Source: a virus
Strand: one strand, 5' to 3'
DNA length: 34,890 nucleotides
IMG/VR virus record: IMGVR_UViG_3300035564_000033
Span: 1-34,890 of that record
The notes beneath the pieces were generated by a model. That model saw only the letters and a program-made list of their open reading frames with translations. It was not told where the DNA came from and made no database searches. The translations under genes and the position numbers were made by a program. Positions 13,101-21,860 of this stretch are shown piece after piece. Within the stretch, counting starts at the first letter, position 1. The number at the start of each line of letters is the position of its first letter.

Positions 13101-13107
13101 TAGGTGG

Positions 13108-16100
13108 TCACTTCCGGGGCTTCGGCAGGGACGGTTTGAGGCTGGATTTCAGGCCGGAAGAACCGCCCGACGATTTCGGCTGGTGTTCCTGGTAGTTCTG
13201 AACGCCCATTCCGAGCATCGACAGAATGCCCAGAGCGAGGCCAATCGGCACGCCTTCCGCCTGCATCGCCTGGATCATGTCTTGGCCGGATATCGGGAGG
13301 AAATTGAACGCCACGCGGCCCGGAGTGACAGGCTGCCCTACCACGTCCTTCCCGGCCAGGATGTTCCACGCGAGCGCGGGGACGGGGGCCAGTTTCGACC
13401 GCAGGAAGTTCTTGATGACATCGGACATGTCCTGTTGGCCGAACCGGACGTCCCCGCGAAGGGGCTTCACTTCTCCGTGCGCGTTCTTCGTTTCGCCCGT
13501 CGTCATGCGACTGGCAAACGTCGTGATCTGCGCCAAGCCGGTCAGCGGGTCGATCCGCGAATCCCCAAACCGGACCTTGCCGAAGTCGGAAGACCGGGGG
13601 TCTTTCTCCACCTGTCCGCCCGCCGCCATACCCAGGGCGTAGACGACGGCTACGCCCGCCAGGAACCGGCCGTACTCCTTGAGGACCATCGTCCGAGTGC
13701 GCCAGGAACCGCGCCACAGCGGAACGCCCAGCATCATCTGGATTCGGCTGGCAAAGTACCGGGGCGCGAACAGGAAGGTATTGAGCGTAGCGAGTCCGCT
13801 GGACGCCCCGAACGTGCCGCGGCCCGTGGCGATATTGATGAACTTGGCGATGGCTTTCATTTCGGCCGGGGTCGATTCGCCCGTGCGGGACAGGCCGCGA
13901 GTCATCTTCTTGAACATCTCGAACCGCAGCCAGTTCAGCCCCACGGTGTACGCCCGCTGGGACTGCTTCACGCCGGGTACTTTCTCGGCCCAGCGCGACA
14001 TGAACGCCTCTTCCATCTTCGCCAGCGTCTCCCCGTGCCCGGTCAGTTCCAGACCGGCAACTCGCGATTGCCTGTACTGCGGGTCTTGCCGGATGGCGTC
14101 TTCGATCCCAAATGCGGCCTTCTCGGACGCAAGGGCGCGGACCTGCACCTTGACCATCTTCGCCCCGAGGATCGGGTGTCCGAGCGTAATCACGCCCGCC
14201 TGCCGTAAGGTGGCCGACAGGTCCATGCTGGTCATAAAGGACCGGGGCAGGTTCAGGAGTTCCCCGCCGTAGCGCAGGGCCTTCTGCGGAACGGTCTGAT
14301 TGGCGAAGACCCACTTCTGACGGCGTTCCGCCCATTGGCGAAGGACGGTTTCCAGTTTGTAATCGAGGGCAACCTGTTCCGGGGTGCGTGGCAGTTCCCG
14401 TTTGATCTTCTTCGGAAACTGGTTCTCCCGCATCTGCTTTTGCAGGTCCGCAATCCGGTTGACCGTCCGAGTCTTCAGGGACTGAACGGCGCTCTTCAGT
14501 TGCGCCTCCGGGTCCGTGACTTCGTACCCGCCTTCTTCCTTGGCCGCGTTCACGAGTTTGATGAGTTCGCGTTCGGCTTCGCTCGGCTCGCGGCGTTGGA
14601 ACCCCGTCCGCTTCGGGGCTTCCTTGGCGGCCATATCCTCCAGTTTGCCGATCTGCTGCAACTGGCCCTTGAGGTCGCGGAGCGCCGTTTCGATCTCGCC
14701 TTTGGACAGGCCCCGATACTTCCCGTACCCGCTGATGGCGTCCATGACTTCGCGGCGGGTGACTTCCGGGGCGGCCTTCTTGATCTCGGCATGGACGGCA
14801 TCGACCAAGGCGTTGCGGTTCCGAATCCCGGCCTCGACGAAGGACCGGGCCAGCACTTGCGCCGCCGGGGCGATGTCGGCCCGTGGGTCTTTGCTCAGTT
14901 TGCCCGCGAGTCGTCTGACGATGGGTTCGGTGATTCCGGCGAGCGATTCCTTGCGCCCTTCGCGCCAGGCGGCGTTCAGGTGGGGCTCGATTTCCTTGCC
15001 GAAGTTCTTGACCATCTCGGCGGCCCACTTACCGAATTGGCGGACGCCCGCCTTGATGTAGAGGGCGGCCACTTCGCCCAGGTCTTTGACGACGGTAATA
15101 TCCGCGCCTCCCAGGCCCGCGCCCATGCGGGACGGGGAGAGTTTCGCCTTGATGCGAGCGAAGGCGGCAGTAAGCCGGGCCTGTTCCGGCTCGGTAAACC
15201 GGATGCGGCCGGGCGCACGCGGGGGAGCCGGGGCGGCGGGCCCGCCGGACGGCCCCTTGCCCGCCTGCCGTTCCAGCATTCTGGCTTGGCGTTCGGCCAT
15301 GACGGCGCGGCCTTCGGCGGCTTCCTTCGCCCCTTGCATGGCCCGCATTTCTTCAAGCAGTTTCGCATGTGCCGCTTCGGACGCCTTGACCGCTTCGGCG
15401 TCAGCCTTCTGGCCTTCAAGGGCGGCGTTCTTCGCCTCCAGGTCGGCCTTCGTGGTCAGCAGTTCCGCAATCTTGGCTTGGAGCGTTTTGACTTCCGCCA
15501 GTTCCGGGGCGGTCAGCGTGTCGCCCTTGGCGATTGCGGCGGACCGTTCCATCGCGGCAAGGGAGTAGTCCAGATTCATCATGCGGCGTCGGAAGGACAG
15601 AGACTGCGCGACGTGCGTACCGCCGATGGTCGCGGCGTCTGCCCAGCGCCCGAAGTCCAGCGCCGCCTGCGCCGCTTGGCCCGCCGCTTCCCGCTGCGCG
15701 TCCGCGTCGCCGCTCTTGATGGCTTCCGCTTGCGCGGTTTCTGCCCGCTGGCGCTCGACGACGAGCCGGGCGGATTCGTGGAGAAGGATTCCCTCTTCGC
15801 GGACGGTCAGAGGCCGGGGATTGGCAAGAATGCCGTCCACGAGTTTCTTGCCGACGAACGGGTCTTCCTTGAACGCTTGCGCCGCCTCTTCGGCTACCGA
15901 TACGTCAGACCGGGCGGGCCCGTGCTGTGCCGGGGCCTTGCCCGATTCGGACAAGACCTGATCGACCCAGGCATTCTTGACGCCCGCCGTCTGCTCGGGA
16001 TGCTTGCCGATGACTTCCGAGCCTTCCGGCGTGTTGGGGATTTCGCCCCAGATACGGTCGAGGTGCGGCTCTACGTCCTTGCCCTCCGATTCGATCATCC

Positions 16101-19100
16101 GGCGCTTCCAGGCGTCTTTCGTCGCGGCGATCCCGGCGCGGGCCATGTCGCGCAAGACCTGCGCCCCGACGATGGCGTAGTCCTTCACGATGTCATAGAT
16201 GTCGCCCAGGCCGGAACCGAGTGAGACGGACTTGCCGGCCTTGCGCGCGGCGATTCGGGCGCGGGCTGCGTCGGCGGCGTCGTCCAGTGAGGTACGCGCC
16301 GGCTTGGCTTCCTCCGACACGACGCGGCGCGGGGCGGGCTCCGTCCCCGCCGTTCCCCCTTCGCTGGGCGGGCGGGTGACTCCGGGCAGTGCTTCGGCCT
16401 GTCCGGGGAACTTCCTGGCGATCTCCGCGAGGTCGCGTTCTTCTTTCGTCATCGGCTTACGCGGCTCGGCCTGGGCCTCGCGCTTCGGCTGCGGAACGGC
16501 GAACAAGTCTCCCGTCGGCTTCCCGTACAAGTCAGTCTGCGCTAGGTTCGTTCCCTCCGCTGGCGGCTCGCCGATCTTCGCCCCGGAGACTTCGGCGCGG
16601 CGCAGACTGCCGGGGTCGATGATGACTGATTCGTGCCGGTCAACCGTCTTCCGCACTCCGTCCTCGATGATTGCCGCCTCGGTGTCCGGGTCGATGTCCT
16701 TGACGGAGTATCGCTCGCCGTTGATGGTGAACTCGTCACCGGCGGCCAGTTCCAGGGCGGGCATTCGCTCTGCGCCCATCGCCTTTGATGCAAGGCTCGG
16801 TTCGGCGACTGGCGGCTGCTTCGCCGCTCGCCGTTCCTCAACGCGGGCAACGTGCGCCTTCCGGCCTTCCGATAGGCTCAACCCGGTCTGCCGTTCCGCT
16901 TCGGCAACGGCCTCTTTCGGGGCGTAGTACCGCTCGGTATTCCAGTGCTTCCCCTTCCGCGTCTTGAGAGTCAGGAACTCACCGCCAGAGAGGTCTTTGA
17001 TCGCGCGGAGTAGTTGACGGGGAAGGCCGGGCGGAACGTGGGCGAAGTCGCGCAGGTTGGCCTTGTCAAAGACCTTCTTTGCCCGCTGTCCGGGAACTTG
17101 GACGGCTACGTTTCCCTCCATGCGGTAGCCCTTCTGTCCCCAATCGTACAGGGTGCGGCCGTGGTACTCGCGGGGGAGATTCGTCCAGGGGCCTTCATGT
17201 GCCGGCGCAGGCGTCTCCCCCTTCGCTCTCGCGGCGGGGGGCGGGGACTGGGCGGCGCTGCGCTTCCGCAATTCGGCCTCGACGGCGAGTAACTTGGCCG
17301 ACAGGTCCAGTTTCGCTTCCATCCCCTTCGTGCGCGACATGGCGATCTTCGTCTTGCGGGCGATTGCCTTCAGTTCGTCCAGACCCATGCTCGCCAAAAG
17401 TTGTTCGATAGCAGTGGCCTTCCCCGCCCCCTTCCCCTCCCCCGCGCCGGCCTTGGCCGGGGCGGCGTCGGCGGGCTTGGTGATTGCCTTGGGATTCATC
17501 ACGACGATTTCGCCCTTGGACCAACGGATCGCATCGTAGCCATTGTCCTTGGCGTACTTCGCTACTTGGCGCACCCACTCGTGAACGTCAAAGGCCCCGC
17601 TTCCTGGGCGCACCATGTCCACATAGCCGTCCAGGAGTTTCGGATTGTCGCGGACTCGCGGGACTGCTGTTCGCTGGAGGTCCGCACGATAGGCGTCTTC
17701 GATGGCTTTCTGGAGTTCCGCGTGTCCCTTCTGCTCGTACTCTGGATGGATCGTCCCCACGTCCAGAATCCTGGCGTCCGGGTTGAACCGGAAACTACTG
17801 ACGATCTTGCCGTAGTTCTTAGAGTAAGCCGGACTCTCACTGACGTAGAATCCTGGCCCGTAGAATCCGGCATCTCTCTGGCCGAGTTTGGACGTGTCCA
17901 CTTCGGCCACTTCGCCCTCGCCTCCGTGGTGAACAACGGGCATGTCCGCGCCGGACTTATCCCACGCCTCTCTCCCGCCCGGCGCAGGCTTCGCGGCAGG
18001 GGGCGGCGTGTGAATATTCACAGGGGGCATTTCTTGCGCTTGCGCTGCGCCACTGATCTGCAAGCCCTTGTCGGCAATAGGCTTGCCACTCGGTTTTTCT
18101 TGCGCAAGAGCGTCAGCGTGAATATTCACAGCCCCCACCGTCGCCTCCGGGGCGGGTGTCGGGGCCACCCCCCGCGAGATCGCCTCGCCTGGGGCAGCCG
18201 GGGCGGGTTGCGGGGGTGGCTGTGGTAAACTGGGTAATTTCGGAACGTCAGACGTTCCGAGCGGAATGTCAGACGTTCCGGCAGGCCGTTGCACCCCAAA
18301 ATCCGGGTTCTCGGCCATGAGCCGGTCCAGTTCCTGCACCGTCTGCGCCCGGCGAGATTCCGGCACGGTGTTGTAGAGTGCCGCCGCTTCCGGCGAAACC
18401 TCCTCCTGCCCGCCCAGGATCGCATCCAGGCCCGCGCCTTCCGCCTCAGACAACCGCCGCCGGTAGTCGGCCAGTTCCCGCGTCTTGCCAGCCTCGGCCA
18501 TCAACTTCGCGGGTCCCCCGAAGGCCAGGCCGAACGCCCCGCCCGTCACCATCGCCTTCGCCAGCCGGTTCAGTAGGCCGGGTTCCAGTTTGCCCTTCGC
18601 GTAGGCTATCGCCGCCTCGTTACCGCCCTCCATCGCCACTTGAATCAGTGCCTGGTGGAACGCCTCCCCGATGATGTCGCCGGCGACCTGTCCCGTCTTG
18701 CCCGCCATCCGGTGTCCAAGTTCGCCCAGCACGCGGTTGATGAGGCCCGCCTGCGTGCCCTTCGCCATCGACAGGAAGTGAGTCACCCGGCTGTTGCCGG
18801 CCAGTGCCATGACCGCCCCGGTGATCTGCGCGGCCGTCTTGGCGCTCTGTGGGTCCACGCCCTGCGCCGTGAGGCTGTCGTAGGTGTCCTGGGCGGACGT
18901 AGCGCCCCAGTAGGCCATCGCCGCGGCGGTCCCGGCCGTGGGTCCGCCCGCGAACGTGCCGGCTGCGCCCGCCGCGCCTGCGCCTACCAGTTTCGGGACA
19001 GAACCGGCGACGGTCCCCAGGATCGCGGCCGGGTCCGTGGCGAACCCGCCGAAAGACTCCGGCATCTGCGTCCGCCATTGGGGGTTCTGCGCCGCCAGGG

Positions 19101-19530
19101 ACTCCGCACCCTGCGAAGCGGAGCCGAACCACTCCCCGATTCCCGGGTAGTTCAGGGCCTTGAACGTCGTCTCCGCAAGCCGCGTGCCGCTCCGCAGGGC
19201 CTCATTCGTGTCGGCAAGTAGTTCATGGCCCACCGTCTTCAGGACGCCCTTCTCACGGGATGTCTGCGGGGCGTTCGCGGGAACAACGCCCTCGGCCGCC
19301 ATGTCGTCAAGCAGGCTGCTCTTGACCGGCTCGACACCTTGGGCGGCCATGTCGCCGAGAAGCGTTCCCTCCGGCGGAGGCGCGGGTCGCTGCTCGTAAT
19401 TGCCCGCCCCGGTGTTCGTCCAGACCATGCCCGGATGCTCGTCGACCTGCGGTGCATCCGGTGCCCGCCGATAGTCTGGCTTCTGGCGGTCGGCCTCTGT
19501 CGCCCGCGGAAGATCGGCAATCGTGGTCAT
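13108..19530 (-). CDS. Giant polyvalent/internal virion protein with ADP-ribosyltransferase-like domain
   Basis: 2140 aa, ATG overlapping the previous stop (ATGA). Regions by residue: about 170-350 Ala/Gly-rich helices, possibly membrane-active; 415-520 Pro-rich linker with repeated GTSDIP/GTSDVP and VNIH; about 525-685 an ADP-ribosyltransferase-like domain (VVHHGG, FYGPGFYVSESPAYSKNYG, and GEIVVMNPKAI giving an H, Y, E set); about 935-985 a small beta domain (DEFTINGERYSVKDID); about 1345-1420 coiled coil; about 1985-2110 a C-terminal domain (RFGDSRIDPLTG to FLPISGQDM) as in phage large polyvalent proteins. Such proteins are thought to enter the host with the DNA and act on host targets. It lies at the end of the virion gene block, as internal virion proteins of podoviruses do. 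Confidence 0.8.
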   Translation of the reverse strand: MTTIADLPRATEADRQKPDYRRAPDAPQVDEHPGMVWTNTGAGNYEQRPAPPPEGTLLGDMAAQGVEPVKSSLLDDMAAEGVVPANAPQTSREKGVLKTVGHELLADTNEALRSGTRLAETTFKALNYPGIGEWFGSASQGAESLAAQNPQWRTQMPESFGGFATDPAAILGTVAGSVPKLVGAGAAGAAGTFAGGPTAGTAAAMAYWGATSAQDTYDSLTAQGVDPQSAKTAAQITGAVMALAGNSRVTHFLSMAKGTQAGLINRVLGELGHRMAGKTGQVAGDIIGEAFHQALIQVAMEGGNEAAIAYAKGKLEPGLLNRLAKAMVTGGAFGLAFGGPAKLMAEAGKTRELADYRRRLSEAEGAGLDAILGGQEEVSPEAAALYNTVPESRRAQTVQELDRLMAENPDFGVQRPAGTSDIPLGTSDVPKLPSLPQPPPQPAPAAPGEAISRGVAPTPAPEATVGAVNIHADALAQEKPSGKPIADKGLQISGAAQAQEMPPVNIHTPPPAAKPAPGGREAWDKSGADMPVVHHGGEGEVAEVDTSKLGQRDAGFYGPGFYVSESPAYSKNYGKIVSSFRFNPDARILDVGTIHPEYEQKGHAELQKAIEDAYRADLQRTAVPRVRDNPKLLDGYVDMVRPGSGAFDVHEWVRQVAKYAKDNGYDAIRWSKGEIVVMNPKAITKPADAAPAKAGAGEGKGAGKATAIEQLLASMGLDELKAIARKTKIAMSRTKGMEAKLDLSAKLLAVEAELRKRSAAQSPPPAARAKGETPAPAHEGPWTNLPREYHGRTLYDWGQKGYRMEGNVAVQVPGQRAKKVFDKANLRDFAHVPPGLPRQLLRAIKDLSGGEFLTLKTRKGKHWNTERYYAPKEAVAEAERQTGLSLSEGRKAHVARVEERRAAKQPPVAEPSLASKAMGAERMPALELAAGDEFTINGERYSVKDIDPDTEAAIIEDGVRKTVDRHESVIIDPGSLRRAEVSGAKIGEPPAEGTNLAQTDLYGKPTGDLFAVPQPKREAQAEPRKPMTKEERDLAEIARKFPGQAEALPGVTRPPSEGGTAGTEPAPRRVVSEEAKPARTSLDDAADAARARIAARKAGKSVSLGSGLGDIYDIVKDYAIVGAQVLRDMARAGIAATKDAWKRRMIESEGKDVEPHLDRIWGEIPNTPEGSEVIGKHPEQTAGVKNAWVDQVLSESGKAPAQHGPARSDVSVAEEAAQAFKEDPFVGKKLVDGILANPRPLTVREEGILLHESARLVVERQRAETAQAEAIKSGDADAQREAAGQAAQAALDFGRWADAATIGGTHVAQSLSFRRRMMNLDYSLAAMERSAAIAKGDTLTAPELAEVKTLQAKIAELLTTKADLEAKNAALEGQKADAEAVKASEAAHAKLLEEMRAMQGAKEAAEGRAVMAERQARMLERQAGKGPSGGPAAPAPPRAPGRIRFTEPEQARLTAAFARIKAKLSPSRMGAGLGGADITVVKDLGEVAALYIKAGVRQFGKWAAEMVKNFGKEIEPHLNAAWREGRKESLAGITEPIVRRLAGKLSKDPRADIAPAAQVLARSFVEAGIRNRNALVDAVHAEIKKAAPEVTRREVMDAISGYGKYRGLSKGEIETALRDLKGQLQQIGKLEDMAAKEAPKRTGFQRREPSEAERELIKLVNAAKEEGGYEVTDPEAQLKSAVQSLKTRTVNRIADLQKQMRENQFPKKIKRELPRTPEQVALDYKLETVLRQWAERRQKWVFANQTVPQKALRYGGELLNLPRSFMTSMDLSATLRQAGVITLGHPILGAKMVKVQVRALASEKAAFGIEDAIRQDPQYRQSRVAGLELTGHGETLAKMEEAFMSRWAEKVPGVKQSQRAYTVGLNWLRFEMFKKMTRGLSRTGESTPAEMKAIAKFINIATGRGTFGASSGLATLNTFLFAPRYFASRIQMMLGVPLWRGSWRTRTMVLKEYGRFLAGVAVVYALGMAAGGQVEKDPRSSDFGKVRFGDSRIDPLTGLAQITTFASRMTTGETKNAHGEVKPLRGDVRFGQQDMSDVIKNFLRSKLAPVPALAWNILAGKDVVGQPVTPGRVAFNFLPISGQDMIQAMQAEGVPIGLALGILSMLGMGVQNYQEHQPKSSGGSSGLKSSLKPSLPKPRK
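18009..18129. repeat. Repeated palindrome GTGAATATTCAC inside the giant gene
   Basis: A perfect palindrome TGTGAATATTCACA at 18009-18022 and the 12-bp core GTGAATATTCAC at 18118-18129, about 108 bp apart. They encode VNIHT and VNIHA in the Pro-rich linker. The AT-rich core stands out from the GC-rich surroundings and could be an operator-like protein-binding site, or reflect a repeated peptide. Confidence 0.75.
18241..18280. repeat. Tandem 19-bp palindromes (CGGAACGTCAGACGTTCCG)
   Basis: Two 19-bp inverted repeats at 18241-18259 and 18262-18280, spaced 21 bp apart (two helical turns). Copy 1 is a perfect palindrome around a central A; copy 2 differs by one base. They encode GTSDIP and GTSDVP in the linker of the giant protein. 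The two-turn spacing is what paired operator sites usually have. Confidence 0.8.
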
Positions 19531-20978
19531 TTCACCCTCCGCGCCTTGCCGGTATCCACAAGATGCTGAATGAAGGTCCGCTTGTCTTCCGGGGTGAGTT
19601 GATCGTAGAAGGGCGTGCCGTGAAGTTGCTCAAGGCTCGCGCCTTGGTCAACCGCATCGAGTAGGACCGCCAGGGCCTGCACCTGTAGCGGCTTGCCCTT
19701 GGACGCGGCCACGATGTCAGCGGGCTTGGCCGGCTCGACCGATTGTAGGCCGGGCCATGCCGTTGGGTTGCTGGCGTTGCCCTCAAGACCGGACACGCTC
19801 CTCATCGCCGCACCCGCCGCGCCCGCGTTGGCTACGGACTGCGCAGAACCGGCCGGAGCGCCGCCGACGCCGGATTGACCTCTGACGACAGGCGCAGGAG
19901 CCGCCGCGCCGGGCTTGTTCTTGTCGTGGGCATCCAGCCTCTCGCGTGCCTTCTGGGCTACGGCTCTCGCTTGAGCAAGGTTACCCACAGCGCCCGGGGC
20001 CGTCTGGTTCGACTCCCACGAGGCAACTGAGTCCTCGGCGTCCTCCAGGCGGACCTCCAGCCGTAGTCGCTCGGTCGCCCACCTGCCGAACTCCTCGTCC
20101 TTCGCCCTCTGTTTCGCCGCCTCGTTCCGCCACTGTTGTTGACGGTCGAAAACCTCGCGGGCGGTCGGCTTTCGGCCGGTCGCGGTCGGCTGGAACGACG
20201 CCCGCAGCGTGGACGTGGACACCGCGGGCTTCTGCTTCTCGCGCCGGAAGGCCAGCACTTGCTCCGGGGTCATTCGCGGGGCGGCCGTGTCCAGATTCAG
20301 CGTCGGCGTCGTCACCTGGTCCTGACCCGCGCCGAAACCCGCCGCCAGCATGTTCGTGTTCGCCCGGTCGATGGTCTCCTGCGGAACGTAGTCCGCGGAC
20401 GGGGCCTGGTACGGAACGTCGTGGACCAGTGCCGATCCCTGAATCCGGTTGTACCGCCGCTCCGGCGACTCGGCCAACAGGTTCCCCGCGAGATTCGCCG
20501 ACTGCTGACCTGTCATGGTCCCGCGCGGGAGAACGCCCGTCATGTTGCCGAATCCGAGAATACTGCGGCCCGCAACCGCGTCCCGGTCCAGTTGGGCCTG
20601 ATGCTCCGTCGCGTTTTGCTCCGCCGCGAAACTGGCGGGGACGTACCCGGCCGCCACGTTCGCAATCCGCTGGGCCTGCGGGGCCGATCCGGTCTGGCGC
20701 AGGGCCTCATTGTAAATGCCGGGGCCGGTAGTCATGGCGGACGGCAAGGGCGAAGCGGTGTTGTTGAACGCTCCTGTCAGTACCGCGGCCTGCGCGTTTG
20801 GAGACTGCGGAATCGGCTGCGCCCCGGCCTGCGGATACGCGAAGGCCCGCATCACCATGTCCTGCGATTGGGCGGGGGCCTCTTTGGGATAGTTCCGCCG
20901 CCGCTGGGCCAGCGACTCCTGCAACGCCAGATCCTCCAGCGTCGGTTCGTAGTCCTTCGTCAGTCCGATCATCGCCAT
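19527..20978 (-). CDS. Hypothetical virion-type protein, 483 aa
   Basis: ATG at 20978 follows GGAG by 6 bases; a TTG four codons upstream is less likely. The sequence is Ala/Gln/Pro-rich and mostly helical, with a charged coiled-coil-like stretch around residues 275-350 (REVFDRQQQWRNEAAKQRAK; RLRLEVRLEDAEDSVASWES). The C-terminus, LHGTPFYDQLTPEDKRTFIQ, looks like a small folded domain. It is translationally coupled to the 2140 aa protein, so the pair may form an internal or ejection complex, as at the end of podovirus late operons. Inference from position and composition only. Confidence 0.65.
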   Translation of the reverse strand: MAMIGLTKDYEPTLEDLALQESLAQRRRNYPKEAPAQSQDMVMRAFAYPQAGAQPIPQSPNAQAAVLTGAFNNTASPLPSAMTTGPGIYNEALRQTGSAPQAQRIANVAAGYVPASFAAEQNATEHQAQLDRDAVAGRSILGFGNMTGVLPRGTMTGQQSANLAGNLLAESPERRYNRIQGSALVHDVPYQAPSADYVPQETIDRANTNMLAAGFGAGQDQVTTPTLNLDTAAPRMTPEQVLAFRREKQKPAVSTSTLRASFQPTATGRKPTAREVFDRQQQWRNEAAKQRAKDEEFGRWATERLRLEVRLEDAEDSVASWESNQTAPGAVGNLAQARAVAQKARERLDAHDKNKPGAAAPAPVVRGQSGVGGAPAGSAQSVANAGAAGAAMRSVSGLEGNASNPTAWPGLQSVEPAKPADIVAASKGKPLQVQALAVLLDAVDQGASLEQLHGTPFYDQLTPEDKRTFIQHLVDTGKARRVK

Positions 20979-20990
20979 GATGAACTCCAA

Positions 20991-21818
20991 TCACGTCAGG
21001 GAGAGTGTACCGCCCTTGGCCCAGACAATCGCGTTCGTGGTCGTGAGGCACTTGTTGGGATCGTAGATCGACCCGCCTGGATGGATCGTCAACGTGGTAA
21101 TGGTCTTCGCCCGCGCATCTTTCGACAGGTCCAGGACACCGCCGTAGACGACGCAGGCCGTGATCGTGCCTGTGCTGTTGGCGTAGTACCGCCCGCCGCG
21201 AATGTTGAGGTTCGTGACGGTCCCTTGCTCCTGCGTGTACGTCCCGCCCGACAGGTTGACTGTGACGACGGCAGAGTTGTTCTCCACCGTCCCGCCCGTT
21301 TGGTGGAATGTGGTGTTCGTTACGCCAGCCCCCAGGAAGACCTTGCCGCTGGCAACCTGAATCGTGGTGAACGCGGCGACCTGCGTAGCGCCGAAGGCGA
21401 CACCGACCGTGCCGTTGTTGGCGTCCACGATGAGGAGTGCGTTGGCGTCCCCGGACAGGTTGACCCCGAGCCCGCCGTCGCTGGCCGTGGAGGGGGCCTT
21501 GTAGACGCGGACCTCCGTGGAGTTGTCGATGTCCAGATGGGCGGACCCGCTGCCTTCGTACACGAGGTAGTCGGTGTCCAGGTGCAAGGCCGTCACCCGT
21601 GAGCCGAAGTTGACGTAGCAGCCCGCCTCGACCACGGTGTTGACGAGAAGGATGGCGCTTTGATCGGACCCCGCCACATCCTTCGTCGCCGCAGCCGCGA
21701 GCGCGGGAAAGATCGCGCTGTCGGTGCTGACTGGGGCCGAGGGCGCCCAGTTGCCCGCCACCGCAAAGGCGTTGTCGCTTGCTCCACCAGACCAGATGCA
21801 CGTTACGGGGCTCGCCAT
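20991..21818 (-). CDS. Beta-rich repeat protein, putative tail fibre or spike
   Basis: 275 aa, ATG preceded by GGAGAACATC. It opens with CIWSGGASDNAFAVAGNWAP, the tryptophan/glycine signature (WxGGAxDNxxxxxxNW) seen at the start of surface beta-helix proteins. It continues with short beta-strand turns (HLDIDNSTEVRVYKAPSTAS; TTFHQTGGTVENNSAVVTVN; LSGGTYTQEQGTVTNLNIRG), typical of a parallel beta-helix. In a phage this suggests a fibre, spike or other surface appendage that contacts the host. No catalytic motif seen. Confidence 0.6.
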   Translation of the reverse strand: MASPVTCIWSGGASDNAFAVAGNWAPSAPVSTDSAIFPALAAAATKDVAGSDQSAILLVNTVVEAGCYVNFGSRVTALHLDTDYLVYEGSGSAHLDIDNSTEVRVYKAPSTASDGGLGVNLSGDANALLIVDANNGTVGVAFGATQVAAFTTIQVASGKVFLGAGVTNTTFHQTGGTVENNSAVVTVNLSGGTYTQEQGTVTNLNIRGGRYYANSTGTITACVVYGGVLDLSKDARAKTITTLTIHPGGSIYDPNKCLTTTNAIVWAKGGTLSLT

Positions 21819-21860
21819 GATGTTCTCCGATTTCTCAGCCGGGATCGGCCCGGCGCGTTA

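Larger units (their letters stand above)
12290..13107. other. 818-bp region without a minus-strand gene
   Basis: It separates the late block (ending at 13108) from the left operon (starting at 12289). It holds a G-quadruplex motif, a tRNA 3'-end-like sequence, a fragment like the N-terminal domain of a tyrosine recombinase and a small membrane ORF, all on the plus strand. Other long plus-strand frames read as low-complexity Arg/Pro/Gly text and I do not accept them. It may be a decayed integration module, or the promoter and origin region of the phage. Confidence 0.45.

Noticed and set aside
12397-14208. 603-codon plus-strand open frame
   Set aside because: Most of it is antisense to the giant minus-strand gene and reads as Arg/Pro/Gly-rich shadow text. 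Only the short recombinase-like part at 12799-12945 is kept.
13076-15028. 650-codon minus-strand open frame
   Set aside because: Out-of-frame shadow of the giant gene, with a typical GC-rich shadow composition (Arg, Gly, Pro) and no start signal.
14335-16224. 629-codon plus-strand open frame
   Set aside because: Antisense shadow of the coiled-coil part of the giant gene. It has no ribosome site and no domain.
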